Below the pieces are notes generated by a model. It did no database searches. It saw only the letters and a program-made list of their open reading frames with translations, and was not told where the DNA came from. From Eubacteriales bacterium (GTDB lineage: Bacteria; Bacillota; Clostridia; Christensenellales; CAG-138): 64,000 nt of DNA. Below are positions 1 through 8,710 of this stretch, piece after piece. The stretch covers positions 1 to 64,000 of the forward strand of contig JAJFTI010000020.1 in the NCBI GenBank assembly GCA_021373115.1. Direction: 5' to 3'. The position numbers were made by a program, and so were the translations under genes. The first letter of the stretch is position 1. Each line of letters opens with the position of its first letter.

Positions 1-424
1 GCTCCATTTCCTCAATGGTTTCCAGCGCGGCGGCATAGGTGCGCTTTTCGTAAAACTCGCCGTAGTTGCCCAGGTGTGTTTTGGGAATGACGCCGAGAAC
101 GCGTCCATTTTGGACGACCGTGGCGCAGTTATAGAGCAGATGACCGTATACGATCGGAACGCCAATGGCAACGAGCATGTCGCTTCCCACGGTGGAGCGG
201 GTGATGCGCTCCAGCGCGCGCATGGCGGCGTCGGTCAGCGCGGTGCTGAGCACAAGATCGCCGCAGGTATAGCCGACAATCGTGAGCTCCGGCAGGACGA
301 GAACTTTTACACCGTCCGCCTCCGCGCGGCGAATGAGCGCGATGACCGCGTCCGCATTATATTCGCAGTTGGCAACCTGAATTTCCGGCGTACCGGCGGC
401 TACCTTGATGAACCCGTCCTTCAT
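1..424 (-). CDS. nadE: NAD(+) synthase (glutamine-hydrolysing), N-terminal part, cut by window edge
   Basis: The 141 visible codons begin MKDGFIKVAAGTPEIQVAN and continue with VLVLPELTIVGYTCGDL, the nitrilase-fold glutaminase start of long glutamine-dependent NAD synthetases (usually about 640 residues). The glutaminase domain would release ammonia for amidation of nicotinic acid adenine dinucleotide to NAD in the cytoplasm. The catalytic Glu of the nitrilase triad is expected in the LPEL stretch. The synthetase domain lies outside the window. The ATG at 424 is preceded by GGAGAAG at a normal distance and by a good promoter. The divergent neighbour is an ABC exporter operon. A generic carbon-nitrogen hydrolase is possible, but the TGYTCGDL-like motif favours NadE. 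Confidence 0.85.
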   Translation of the reverse strand, partial: MKDGFIKVAAGTPEIQVANCEYNADAVIALIRRAEADGVKVLVLPELTIVGYTCGDLVLSTALTDAAMRALERITRSTVGSDMLVAIGVPIVYGHLLYNCATVVQNGRVLGVIPKTHLGNYGEFYEKRTYAAALETIEEME

Positions 425-469
425 AGCACTGATCTTCTCCAATCGGTTTGGTGACATTTCTTCATGCTC

Positions 470-498
470 ATTCTATGCAAAGCCGGGTATGATGTCAA
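470..498 (-). promoter_or_regulatory. Promoter of nadE
   Basis: On the minus strand, TTGACA (498-493) and TAGAAT (475-470) are separated by exactly 17 bp, about 45 bp upstream of the nadE start. This is a near-consensus housekeeping sigma promoter. Confidence 0.75.
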
Positions 499-589
499 TG
501 AAACCCTCGTTCGTTTCGAAAAGACGGGTGGGAACGGGTATATATAGTTACGGAATTGTGAAATTCGATAGAGTTGCGCACAATCGATA

Positions 590-616
590 TTGAAGAACTT
601 ATAGGTGTGGTATAAT
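590..616 (+). promoter_or_regulatory. Promoter of ABC exporter operon
   Basis: TATAAT at 611-616 is preceded by TGG, giving an extended -10 element. A TTGAAG at 590-595 could act as a weak -35 at a short 15-bp spacing. It lies about 70 bp upstream of the ABC ATPase start. An ATCGATATT sequence at 583-591 resembles the half-site seen near adh and rex, but one copy alone is not convincing. Confidence 0.6.
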
Positions 617-684
617 ACCTGCGAAATTGCCCCAACACGCGAACAGGTACCTCGCGGCTCGGGGGGGACGCAAGGAGAAAACAA

Positions 685-1398
685 ATGCTTACCATTGAAC
701 ACCTGACGAAGACATACGGCGGGGACGTGAAAGCGGTGGACGATTTATCGCTCACCGTTGAACCCGGAGATATCTATGGATTTATCGGCCACAACGGCGC
801 GGGAAAGACCACGACGCTGCGCGCGGTTGCGGGCATCCTGTCGTTTGACAGCGGCACGATCCGCGTCAACGGTCGGAATATTGCCGAAGATCCGATTGCC
901 TGCAAGCGGGAAATGGCGTATATTCCGGATAATCCCGATCTTTACGAGCACCTGACGGGGATTCAGTACCTCAACTTTGTTGCGGATATCTACGGCGTCA
1001 GCGAAAGCGACCGCGATGAACGAATCAAGCGCTATGCGGACGCGTTTGAGATGACACCGCGGCTCAACGACCTGATCGGCTCCTGCTCGCACGGCATGAA
1101 ACAGAAGATCGCGCTGATCTCCGCACTGATCCACAGCCCGAAACTCCTGCTGCTCGACGAACCGTTTGTCGGCCTCGATCCTAAGGCGGCGCACACGCTG
1201 AAAGGGTTCTTTAAGGAACTTTGCGACAGTGGCTGCGCAATCTTTTTTTCAACGCATGTGCTCGAGGTTGCGGAGAAGCTCTGCAACAAGATTGCGATTA
1301 TCAAGAGTGGGCGGTTGATTACGGCCGGGAACATGGACAAGGTCAAGGGCGACGAGTCGCTCGAGACGCTGTTTTTGGAGCTGACGGAACATGCGTGA
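685..1398 (+). CDS. ABC transporter ATP-binding protein (ABC-2 exporter type)
   Basis: This 237-residue protein has Walker A GHNGAGKTT near residue 37, the signature-like CSHGMKQKIALISAL, and Walker B LLLLDEPFVGLDP followed by an H-loop (STHVLEVAE). It would bind and hydrolyse ATP on the cytoplasmic face to power the permease encoded next. The signature has CSHG instead of LSGG, as in several CcmA/NatA-like exporters. The start is preceded by AAGGAGAAAACAA. The gene overlaps the permease by 8 bp, indicating translational coupling. The substrate cannot be read from the sequence; drug, peptide or sodium exporters all look like this. Confidence 0.93.
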   Translation: MLTIEHLTKTYGGDVKAVDDLSLTVEPGDIYGFIGHNGAGKTTTLRAVAGILSFDSGTIRVNGRNIAEDPIACKREMAYIPDNPDLYEHLTGIQYLNFVADIYGVSESDRDERIKRYADAFEMTPRLNDLIGSCSHGMKQKIALISALIHSPKLLLLDEPFVGLDPKAAHTLKGFFKELCDSGCAIFFSTHVLEVAEKLCNKIAIIKSGRLITAGNMDKVKGDESLETLFLELTEHA

Positions 1399-2986
1399 AC
1401 TTTGGATTTTAACGAAACTGCAGATCAGTTCCCTTTTTGGGATCAACAAGATTCTGCACATGAAGAATTCGGAGGAAAAGAAGCAGGGGAAACGGGCACT
1501 CGGCACGCTGATTGCCATGATTTTTGCCCTTGGCTATTTTTCCGTACTCTACAGCATTATGATGGCGGAAGGATTTGCCGCCATCGGCATGCTGCCAACG
1601 CTGCTGGGCGTGATGGCTCTGGCGAGCAGCGCGCTGATTTTGATGTTCTCCATCTTCGAAACCAAGGGGGTGCTCTTTGGATTCGGGGATTACGACATTG
1701 TAATGAGCTGGCCGGTGAGCATCCGGTCGGTTGCCGCGAGCCGCGTCATCAGCATGTATGCGTATAACTTCATTTACGGGCTGCTGCTGCTCTTGCCTGC
1801 GGGGATTGTTTACGCGGTAAAAGCGGGTCCGGCGTGGTGGTTCTATCCGCTCTATCTGGTTCTGATGCTGCTGATTCCCGCACTGCCAACGATTATAGGC
1901 GCGCTTTTAGGCACGGTGCTGACCGTAATTACCGCGCGCGCCAAAAAAAGCAATCTCGTCGGGATTCTCGCGCAGCTTGCGCTGGTCGTCGGGATCATGT
2001 TTCTTTCCATGCGGACGAGCATGCCCCTGTCCGATCCGGGCAAGATTGCCGGCAGCGCGGAAACGCTCTCCGGCGTTGTCGCGCGGATGTATCCGCCCGC
2101 GCAGTGGTTTCAGGACGCGCTGACGGCGGGCTCGCCGGTTTCCGCGCTGTGGCTGCTGCTGCTCTCGCTTGCTTCGGTTGCGGTTCTGCTCCTCTGGCTT
2201 GGAAAGAGTTTTGTTTCCATCAACTCGCGCATCAAGAGTAAACCACGTGGCGAAACCTTCGTGATGCGGCGCCAGGTTCGCTCCGGCCAGATGGCAGCGC
2301 TCGTTCGCCGTGAGCGGGCGAGGTATTTCAGTTCGAGCCTGTATGTGGTCAATACGGCGTTCAGCTACATCATGCTGCTGGCCGCTGGTATCGCGCTGCT
2401 GGTGAAAGCGGATGCGGTCGCAACGTTCTTCGAAATTCCGCAGATGGCGCCGTTGCTGTCAATTATACCGTTTGTGCTCGGCTGGATTGTATCCATGGGC
2501 ACGACAACCGCCGCCGCTATTTCAATGGAGGGAAAGTCGCTCTGGATCGTTAAGAGCATGCCGATTCGCGCGCGGGACTGGCTAACGGCAAAACTGGCCG
2601 TAACGCTGATGCTTGCCATTCCCAGCATTCTTCTGGCAAGCACGCTGATCGTCATCGGCCTGAAACCAGGGTTGCTCGACGCGTTCTGGATGTATGCGGT
2701 CCCGCTTGCATATTCCATTGCGTTTGGCGTTTTCGGCCTGTGGCTGAATATCCGCATGCCGCGGCTGGACTGGCAGAATGAGGCCGAGGTGGTCAAGCAG
2801 GGTGGTTCCGTGATGGTCTGCGTGTTCTCCGGTATGGGCGTTGCGTTCGTTCCGGGGCTGGTCGCCGCGTTGACCGGCAGCGCGCTGGTGCAGCCGGTTA
2901 CGGTCATACTCCTGCTGGCGCTGACCTTGTGGATGTGGCGCTCGCTCGTGAAGAGCGGTGAACGCAGGCTGCTGCTGCTCCACTGA
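1391..2986 (+). CDS. ABC exporter permease, large multi-spanning protein
   Basis: This 531-residue, very hydrophobic protein has about 12 predicted membrane segments separated by short loops. A charged loop lies near residues 270-310 (INSRIKSKPRGETFVMRRQ). It starts inside the 3' end of the ATPase gene, so the two should form one exporter of the ABC-2 class. The length and the internal repeat-like architecture (two blocks of about six helices) suggest a fused permease dimer. No substrate-binding domain is visible. A strong hairpin follows the stop codon. The general class is clear; the cargo is unknown. Confidence 0.85.
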   Translation: MRELWILTKLQISSLFGINKILHMKNSEEKKQGKRALGTLIAMIFALGYFSVLYSIMMAEGFAAIGMLPTLLGVMALASSALILMFSIFETKGVLFGFGDYDIVMSWPVSIRSVAASRVISMYAYNFIYGLLLLLPAGIVYAVKAGPAWWFYPLYLVLMLLIPALPTIIGALLGTVLTVITARAKKSNLVGILAQLALVVGIMFLSMRTSMPLSDPGKIAGSAETLSGVVARMYPPAQWFQDALTAGSPVSALWLLLLSLASVAVLLLWLGKSFVSINSRIKSKPRGETFVMRRQVRSGQMAALVRRERARYFSSSLYVVNTAFSYIMLLAAGIALLVKADAVATFFEIPQMAPLLSIIPFVLGWIVSMGTTTAAAISMEGKSLWIVKSMPIRARDWLTAKLAVTLMLAIPSILLASTLIVIGLKPGLLDAFWMYAVPLAYSIAFGVFGLWLNIRMPRLDWQNEAEVVKQGGSVMVCVFSGMGVAFVPGLVAALTGSALVQPVTVILLLALTLWMWRSLVKSGERRLLLLH

Positions 2987-3008
2987 TATTACTGCGGCGT
3001 ATGAAAGT

Positions 3009-3045
3009 AAAAAAGGCCCCGTTTTACACAAACGGAGCCTTTTTC
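3009..3045. terminator. Bidirectional terminator between ABC operon and corA
   Basis: An A-rich 5' arm (AAAAAGGCCCCGTTT) pairs with AAACGGAGCCTTTTT across a short loop. T-runs lie on both strands, fitting the convergent ABC permease and corA genes. Confidence 0.85.
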
Positions 3046-3052
3046 GATGGGA

Positions 3053-3994
3053 TCAATACATCTTTTTCTTATCAAGAATAATCCAAACGATGATGGACAC
3101 AACAAGTGAAATCACAACGATGGCGGCAAACCCGTAAGGGCTGTTTGCCAACGGCATTCCGGCACCGTTCACGTTCATGCCGTACGCACCGAAAATAATC
3201 ACGGGGATGGAGAGCACAATCGTTACTACCGCCAGGAATTTCATGACAATGTTCAGATTGTTCGAGATGACGGAAGCGAACGCATCCATCATGCCGCTGA
3301 GAATGCCGCTGTAGATATTCGCCATTTCGATGGCCTGCCGGTTTTCAACGATGACGTCTTCGAGCAGGTCTTCGTCTTCCGGATACTTCTTAATACGCTC
3401 GGTTTTCAGGAGCTTTTCGAGCACGACCTCGTTGGATCGCAGCGAGGTGGTGAAGTAGACGAGGCTTTTTTCAAGTTCCAGAAGTTCAATCAGTTCGCGG
3501 TTCTGCGTAGAAACATGCAGCTTTTGCTCGATTTTATCGCTGAGTTTGTTGATGACCCGCAGATATTGCAGATACAACGACGCGTTACGGTAGAGAATTT
3601 GCAGGACGAAGCGCGTACGCATATGCGTTCTCAGTTCGTTTGCGTGTTTCTGCTTGAGCGCGTAAAGTACGGGTGTTTCCTCGAGGCAAACGGTGATGAT
3701 TGCCTCTTTTGCAAGGAGAATGCCGAGTGGCACCGTACTGTAGACATCCTTTCCGTTATTTTTTTCCACAACGGGAATGTCCACTAGAATGAGGGTGTAG
3801 TTGTCTTCCAGTTCGATGCGCGAGCGTTCTTCTTCGTCCAGCGCGGCGCGAAGGTCGTCCGGCTCAATGGCATAGAGTTCGGCAACTTCGGCGAGTTCCT
3901 TTTCCGTCGGCTTGACGAGCGAGATCCAGCAGTCCTTTTCGGGCGTGGTCAGCTGGCGCATTTCTGCCTCAAAGGTTTTGAAGATCTTCTTCAT
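3053..3994 (-). CDS. corA: CorA-family magnesium/divalent cation channel
   Basis: The 313-residue protein has the CorA layout: a soluble N-terminal alpha/beta domain, a long helix-rich stalk (about residues 120-245), and two C-terminal membrane helices with the selectivity motif YGMNVNG at the end of the first. It would form a pentameric Mg2+ (or Co2+/Ni2+) channel in the membrane. An upstream in-frame ATG at 4048 exists, but the ATG at 3994 (MKKIFKTFEAEM) has AAAGGAG at the right distance and matches family length. It stands alone between a terminator and a 399-bp spacer shared with divergent rlmI. Confidence 0.93.
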   Translation of the reverse strand: MKKIFKTFEAEMRQLTTPEKDCWISLVKPTEKELAEVAELYAIEPDDLRAALDEEERSRIELEDNYTLILVDIPVVEKNNGKDVYSTVPLGILLAKEAIITVCLEETPVLYALKQKHANELRTHMRTRFVLQILYRNASLYLQYLRVINKLSDKIEQKLHVSTQNRELIELLELEKSLVYFTTSLRSNEVVLEKLLKTERIKKYPEDEDLLEDVIVENRQAIEMANIYSGILSGMMDAFASVISNNLNIVMKFLAVVTIVLSIPVIIFGAYGMNVNGAGMPLANSPYGFAAIVVISLVVSIIVWIILDKKKMY

Positions 3995-4294
3995 GGCAGT
4001 GTACTCCTTTCGCTTTCGCGCGCGCGGCGAGAAAGCGACATCTCCCAAACGCGCGCTTAATGTATTCGATTGTCGCTACTTCGTTCGGGAACGGTATCCA
4101 CCGTCCAATCACACTCCTTTCTTTGAGTTCGAACTTATTATAAACCGTAAATACGCCGAGGAAAAGAAGCAAAATCAAAAGATACCAAACAAATTTCCGC
4201 TGTAGCGGTCAAAACAAAGGGAATTCGGGACACGAGCGTCGAATTCGGATTTATTCGCCGGCAAAGAACAAAGAAAATGCGGGCGTAACGCGCT

Positions 4295-4323
4295 TTGACA
4301 AAGCGGTTGCGCCATGTTACCAT
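4295..4323 (+). promoter_or_regulatory. Promoter of rlmI
   Basis: TTGACA (4295-4300) and TACCAT (4318-4323) are separated by 17 bp, leaving a 5' leader of roughly 65 nt before rlmI. The rest of the 399-bp corA-rlmI spacer (3995-4393) shows no gene or obvious RNA structure. Confidence 0.7.
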
Positions 4324-4393
4324 GATGCCGGATTTGATTTTTTTATGAATACCGTGAAGAAGCAATGCGGATGCAGAATGGGGTACAGCGTAT

Positions 4394-5620
4394 ATGAAAC
4401 AGGATCGTACGTTTCCGCGTGTAACAATCACCAGGAAAGGCGAGGCCTCCATAAAATCAGGGCACCCCTGGGTGTACGACGCGGAGGTGCAGGGGAATAC
4501 GGACGCACTGGAGAACGGTTCGCTGATTGACGCGTGTTCCGAAAAGGGATCGTACCTTGGCACCGGCTTTTTCAGCAGACAGAGCAAGATTCGATTGCGC
4601 CTGCTTTCCAACAACGCGAACGAGCGGTTCGACGAGGCGTTTTTCGCCCGCCGGATCCGTTACGCGCTGGACTACCGTAAAACCGCGATGGGGGACGACT
4701 ACGGCTGCTGCCGCCTGATCTTCGGCGAGGCGGACGGACTGCCCGGGCTGACGGTCGATTGCTACCATGACATACTGGTAAGCCAGGTGCTCTCCGTTGG
4801 CATCGAACGCATCAAGGGGATGCTCTATCGCCTGCTGGTATCGCTGCTCAAGGAGGACGGGATCGAGGTTCGCGGCGTTTTCGAAAGAAATGAAGCAGCG
4901 ATTCGGGAGTTGGAAGGGCTGCCGCTGGAAAAGGGCTGGTATTGCGCGGATTTTCTGCCCGAACCGCCGAGCGCGATGATTGAGATTGTTGAAAACGGCA
5001 TCCGCTATGCCGTGGACGTGGAAAACGGTCAAAAAACGGGATTCTTTCTGGATCAGAAGTATAATCGAATTGCCGCTGCGAAGATCGCGAAGGGAAAGCG
5101 CGTACTGGACTGCTTTACGCATACCGGTTCGTTTGCGCTCAATGCGGTAAAGGGCGGGGCCGCGCATGTTACCGCGGTAGATGTTTCGCAGGCGGCCATT
5201 GAGCTGGCAAAATCGAATGCGGAACTAAACGGTCTGTCCGAACGGATGGACTTTCTCTGCGCGGACGTTTTCGATCTGCTGCCGCAGATGATAGAGCAGC
5301 ATGCCGCATACGATATGATCATTCTCGACCCGCCCGCATTCACGAAGAGCCGGAAGACGATTGCGGGAGCGGAGCGCGGGTATCGCACGATTAACTATAA
5401 CGCAATGAAGCTTCTGCCGCGCGGCGGGTATCTCGCAACCTGTTCCTGCTCGCATTTCATGCCGAGCGAGCTGTTCGAAAAAATGCTCCTTTCCGCGGCG
5501 CGGGACGCGGGCGTTTCGCTCAAGCTCGTGGAAGCGCGCCGACAAGCGCCGGATCATCCAGCACTGATGAACGTTCCGGAAACGGATTACCTGAAATTCT
5601 ATTTATTTCAAATTGTTTAG
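4394..5620 (+). CDS. rlmI: Class I rRNA (cytosine-C5) methyltransferase, RlmI family
   Basis: This 408-residue protein has an N-terminal PUA-like RNA-binding domain (about 1-75, with the GHPWVYDAEV motif), a linker domain, and a C-terminal Rossmann methyltransferase. SAM-binding motif I is DCFTHTGSFALNAV, followed by an acidic VTAVDVS motif and the catalytic-loop motif IILDPPAF. RlmI proteins methylate C5 of a 23S rRNA cytosine. Length and domain order are normal for the family. It is monocistronic with its own promoter. Its last 18 codons plus stop and downstream bases are duplicated in tandem immediately downstream (see the repeat at 5565-5725). Confidence 0.92.
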   Translation: MKQDRTFPRVTITRKGEASIKSGHPWVYDAEVQGNTDALENGSLIDACSEKGSYLGTGFFSRQSKIRLRLLSNNANERFDEAFFARRIRYALDYRKTAMGDDYGCCRLIFGEADGLPGLTVDCYHDILVSQVLSVGIERIKGMLYRLLVSLLKEDGIEVRGVFERNEAAIRELEGLPLEKGWYCADFLPEPPSAMIEIVENGIRYAVDVENGQKTGFFLDQKYNRIAAAKIAKGKRVLDCFTHTGSFALNAVKGGAAHVTAVDVSQAAIELAKSNAELNGLSERMDFLCADVFDLLPQMIEQHAAYDMIILDPPAFTKSRKTIAGAERGYRTINYNAMKLLPRGGYLATCSCSHFMPSELFEKMLLSAARDAGVSLKLVEARRQAPDHPALMNVPETDYLKFYLFQIV

Positions 5621-5725
5621 CAACAATTTATTGATGAACGTTCCGGAAACGGATTACCTAAAATTCTATTTATTTCAAATTGTTTAGCAACAATCTATTG
5701 GCGAACGTTCCGGAAACGATTATTT
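5565..5725 (+). repeat. 67-bp tandem duplication of the rlmI 3' end
   Basis: Copy 1 (5565-5631) covers the last codons of rlmI, its TAG stop and 11 bp downstream. Copy 2 (5632-5698) differs at two positions. A third, truncated and more diverged copy begins at 5699 and fades by about 5725. Copies 2 and 3 lie outside the reading frame of rlmI. Confidence 0.95.
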
Positions 5726-5749
5726 AATATTCCAGTTGTTTCAGCTCAT

Positions 5750-5783
5750 AGAAAGAATGCGCCCGTCAGGGCGCATTCTTTCT
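5750..5783. terminator. Bidirectional terminator between rlmI and galM
   Basis: A perfect 15-bp stem (AGAAAGAATGCGCCC and its complement) closes a GTCA tetraloop between the convergent genes, directly after the tail-duplication repeat. Confidence 0.9.
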
Positions 5784-5786
5784 TGT

Positions 5787-6833
5787 CTACTTCTCGATCC
5801 GGAAGTGGTAAATCGTTTCGGAGGAAAAAACTTCCCCGGCATGCAATACGATGCTTGGGAAATTCGGATTGTCCATTGCGTTTGCGAAATGCTGTGTTTC
5901 GAGGCAAAACGCGGGATACTTCCCGTAGCGGACGCCTTCCTTGCCGGTCGTATGGGACAGATCCGGCGGGGTAAAGAGCTGCACACCCGGCTGATCGGTA
6001 TAAACATCCATAGCGACGCCGCCCTTCGGATCGCTAGCGGTCGCGATTTTTGCCATTTCACCCTCCTTGTGGTTGAGCACGAAATTATGATCGAATCCGC
6101 CAAGCACATCGATCAGCTGCGACTTTGCCGCAATATCCTGACCAATGGGTTTTCCTTTTGTAAAGTCGAGCGGGGTGCCGAAAACGGATGAAATCTCGCC
6201 GGTGGGTACCACCTGCTTATCAACGGGGGTGCAGCGGTTTGCGTCAATTCGAAGAATATGATCCAGAACGCTCCCGGAGCCCTGACCGCCGAGATTAAAG
6301 TAGGCATGATTGGTCATGTTCTGGATGGTATCCGAATCGCTGTTGAGAAGATAGCGAATAGAGAGCGCATTCTCCTCGGAAAGCGAATAGAGCACGGCTA
6401 CCGAAAGTTCGCCCGGGAAGTTCTCGTCCCCGTCCGGGCTCGTGAGAGTGAAGATAACGGAATCGCCATCCACCTCCGCGTTCCAAAGTTTTTTATCGAA
6501 CCCGGCAAGCCCGCCATGCAGACAATTTGCACCGTTGTTTGCGGCGAGCTGATATTCCTTGCCGTTCAGCGAAAAACGGGCGTTTTTAATACGGTTTGCC
6601 ACGCGGCCGATCGTTGCGCCGAAGTACATTGTGTTTTTTTGATACTCTTCCAGGGTATCGTATCCGAGCACGACATCCACCAAATCGCCCTTGCGATTCG
6701 GCACGAACATCGTCTGCCAGATGGCGCCGTAGTTCATCAGGCTCACGCGCGCGCCGGACGAGTTCGCGATCGTATAGCGAAGCACGGCCTCGCCGGAAGG
6801 GAGTTTGCCAAATTCGGAAACGGAAACGCTCAT
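5787..6833 (-). CDS. galM: Aldose 1-epimerase (mutarotase)
   Basis: The 348-residue protein is of GalM type: LMNYGAIWQTMFVPN near the start, GRVANRIKNARF, the catalytic-region NMTNHAYFNLGG and a C-terminal GVRYGKYPAFCLETQHF motif. It interconverts alpha and beta anomers of glucose or galactose in the cytoplasm. The ATG at 6833 (MSVSVSEFGKLPSG) has GGAGGTTTTTCAG upstream and gives normal family length; the upstream in-frame ATG at 6953 adds sequence unlike any mutarotase. The conserved His in NHAYFNL and the Glu in LETQ are present. It is monocistronic, with no linked sugar operon. Confidence 0.93.
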   Translation of the reverse strand: MSVSVSEFGKLPSGEAVLRYTIANSSGARVSLMNYGAIWQTMFVPNRKGDLVDVVLGYDTLEEYQKNTMYFGATIGRVANRIKNARFSLNGKEYQLAANNGANCLHGGLAGFDKKLWNAEVDGDSVIFTLTSPDGDENFPGELSVAVLYSLSEENALSIRYLLNSDSDTIQNMTNHAYFNLGGQGSGSVLDHILRIDANRCTPVDKQVVPTGEISSVFGTPLDFTKGKPIGQDIAAKSQLIDVLGGFDHNFVLNHKEGEMAKIATASDPKGGVAMDVYTDQPGVQLFTPPDLSHTTGKEGVRYGKYPAFCLETQHFANAMDNPNFPSIVLHAGEVFSSETIYHFRIEK

Positions 6834-6987
6834 CTGAAAAACCTCCAAGCTGTTATTAAAAGAAAAAACAGGTCGTAAACAGTATAGTACAGACGACGCC
6901 GCGAGGAAAGTACCAACCGTGAATTCTGCGGATTCAGCAAGTCGAATCCGCATTCACAAGCCGCGTGTTTTCTGCTACACTATCGCC

Positions 6988-8343
6988 ATGGAATTGGAAA
7001 AACAATCGGGCGGAGCCGGACAAAAGCAAGTGCCATCCGGCATACAACACAAACCCGCAGACGGTGCAATCGACGCCGGGCATATCGACGTGCTCGATGG
7101 TGTTCGCGCGCTCGCGGTCTTCGGGGTGCTTTGGTTTCACTTCTGGCAGCAGAACTGGATTATGCCGAATCTGCGGCTGCCGTTTCTGGCGCGGCTTGGG
7201 CTGCCGGGAACGCTCAGCCTCGACTTTCTTCCGCGATCCGGCTTTCTCTTCGTGGACTGGCTGCTGTTTCTTTCCGCATTCTGCCTTTTTTTGCCGTACG
7301 CCAGGGCTGCTATGAACGGCACGGCTTTGCCGGAAACGCGGCTGTTCTTTCGGAAGCGGATTGCGCGCATCGTTCCGAGCTACTATGCCAGCGTACTGCT
7401 GATTCTGCTTTGCGTCGCGATTCCTTCCGGCGCGTACCGCTCCGTTTTGGAATGCCTGCGCGACCTGATTCCAACGCTGACCTTTACACAGCCGCTCTTT
7501 CCCGACCTGCTGGTCGGAACAAAGCTCAACGGCGTCCTCTGGACGGCGGCGATCGAAATGCAGTTTTATCTGTTTTTCCCGCTGCTGGCGAGGGCATTTA
7601 CCCGAAAACCGGTTTGGACGTATTTCGGCATGCTGTCAATCGCAATTGCTTACCTCTGGGGATTCGCGCTTCGAAATCCGGATTCCATCCGGACGACGGT
7701 AAATCAGCTTCCCGCGTTTTTCGGAGTGTTTGCAAACGGGATGGCGTTCGCCTATCTGTTCGTCTGGTTTTCCCGCCGGGTTAAGCGCAACGCCGAACTT
7801 TCGCTTCTGGCGCTGGCCGGGCTGGTGCTGGGGTTCTGGTTGCTGTTTCGCATGATGAAGGCCGCTCCTGCGGTCAGTCCCATTCAGATTTGGCAGGCAC
7901 AGAACCGCTTCCGTCTTTCGATGGTGTTTGCGCTGATTACTGTTTCAGCGGCACTGACCTTCTCCGGAATACGCTGGCTGTTTTCCAATGCGCTGATGCG
8001 CTTTCTGGCGGGTATCTCCTATAACGTCTACATTTGGCACCAATGGATCGCCGTTAAGCTCAAGGAATGGCGCATTCCGTACTGGTTCGGCGACACGCCG
8101 CCGAACATGACGGGGGATACCGCCTGGCAGTGGAAGTATACCGCGCTGATTCTGATCACAACGATTGCCGCGGCGGTTCTCGCAACCTATTGCCTGGAAC
8201 GTCCGGCCGGTGAATGGCTGCTCCAGCGTCCGCAGAAGAAACGGGAGCCGCTGATCTCCTTCCTGCGGGAAGAGGACGGGGCGAAAGGGGAGGAAGAAGA
8301 AGACCAAGGCTTTGAAACGAAAGGAAAACACAACGGCCAATGA
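6988..8343 (+). CDS. Membrane acyltransferase, acyltransferase-3 (OafA/YrhL-like) family
   Basis: This 451-residue protein has about ten membrane helices and family motifs: an N-terminal LDGVRALAVFGVLWFHF block with the catalytic-type His, then RFFRKR-like FFRKRIARIVPSYY, and LWTAAIEMQFYLFFPL. Such proteins O-acylate cell-surface sugars such as peptidoglycan, teichoic acid or polysaccharide. The C-terminal tail is charged and cytoplasmic. The ATG at 6988 is chosen because upstream codons look non-coding; no clear ribosome binding site precedes it, and a -10-like TACACTAT sits immediately upstream, so the true start is uncertain. The stop overlaps the next gene's start (ATGA). Confidence 0.87.
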   Translation: MELEKQSGGAGQKQVPSGIQHKPADGAIDAGHIDVLDGVRALAVFGVLWFHFWQQNWIMPNLRLPFLARLGLPGTLSLDFLPRSGFLFVDWLLFLSAFCLFLPYARAAMNGTALPETRLFFRKRIARIVPSYYASVLLILLCVAIPSGAYRSVLECLRDLIPTLTFTQPLFPDLLVGTKLNGVLWTAAIEMQFYLFFPLLARAFTRKPVWTYFGMLSIAIAYLWGFALRNPDSIRTTVNQLPAFFGVFANGMAFAYLFVWFSRRVKRNAELSLLALAGLVLGFWLLFRMMKAAPAVSPIQIWQAQNRFRLSMVFALITVSAALTFSGIRWLFSNALMRFLAGISYNVYIWHQWIAVKLKEWRIPYWFGDTPPNMTGDTAWQWKYTALILITTIAAAVLATYCLERPAGEWLLQRPQKKREPLISFLREEDGAKGEEEEDQGFETKGKHNGQ

Positions 8344-8600
8344 AGCATACCTATACGCCAAACGGCGTTTGCTCCAATCAGATTACGTTTGAACTTAGCG
8401 ACGGAAGAGTAAGGAATGTGGTTTTTCGCGCGGGGTGCGACGGAAACCTCAAGGCAATTTCAAAACTGGTTGAGGGAATGGAAGCAGACCGCGTAGTCAC
8501 GCTTCTTTCCGGCAATACTTGCGGATATAAGAACACCTCCTGCACGGATCAGCTTGCGCGCGCCATCCTAGCGGCAAAGAGGGCGGAAGCAAGGGGATAA
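8340..8600 (+). CDS. TSCPD domain protein (TIGR03905-type)
   Basis: An 86-residue protein consisting of one TSCPD domain, the same module found at the C-terminus of some class II ribonucleotide reductases. It keeps the GCDGNLKAISKLVEGM motif and cysteines in GNTCGYKNTSCTDQL. Stand-alone members are common in Clostridia and of unknown function; a role in nucleotide reduction or metal binding is only suggested by the domain. It overlaps the acyltransferase stop by 4 bp, so it is translationally coupled to it, although no functional link is evident. Confidence 0.88.
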   Translation: MKHTYTPNGVCSNQITFELSDGRVRNVVFRAGCDGNLKAISKLVEGMEADRVVTLLSGNTCGYKNTSCTDQLARAILAAKRAEARG

Positions 8601-8710
8601 CGAATCGAACCTGCAACTTTTCGTATAACAAAATGATTAAAGTTGTGTTATAAAACTGATAGTAGTACGATCTATGCGAAACGTGCTAAAAAAGAAAGGT
8701 AGCAGAAAGT

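Noticed and set aside
5565..5725. Insertion-sequence end or phage attachment site
   Set aside because: The repeat is simply the end of rlmI copied in tandem, with no transposase, integrase or inverted repeats.
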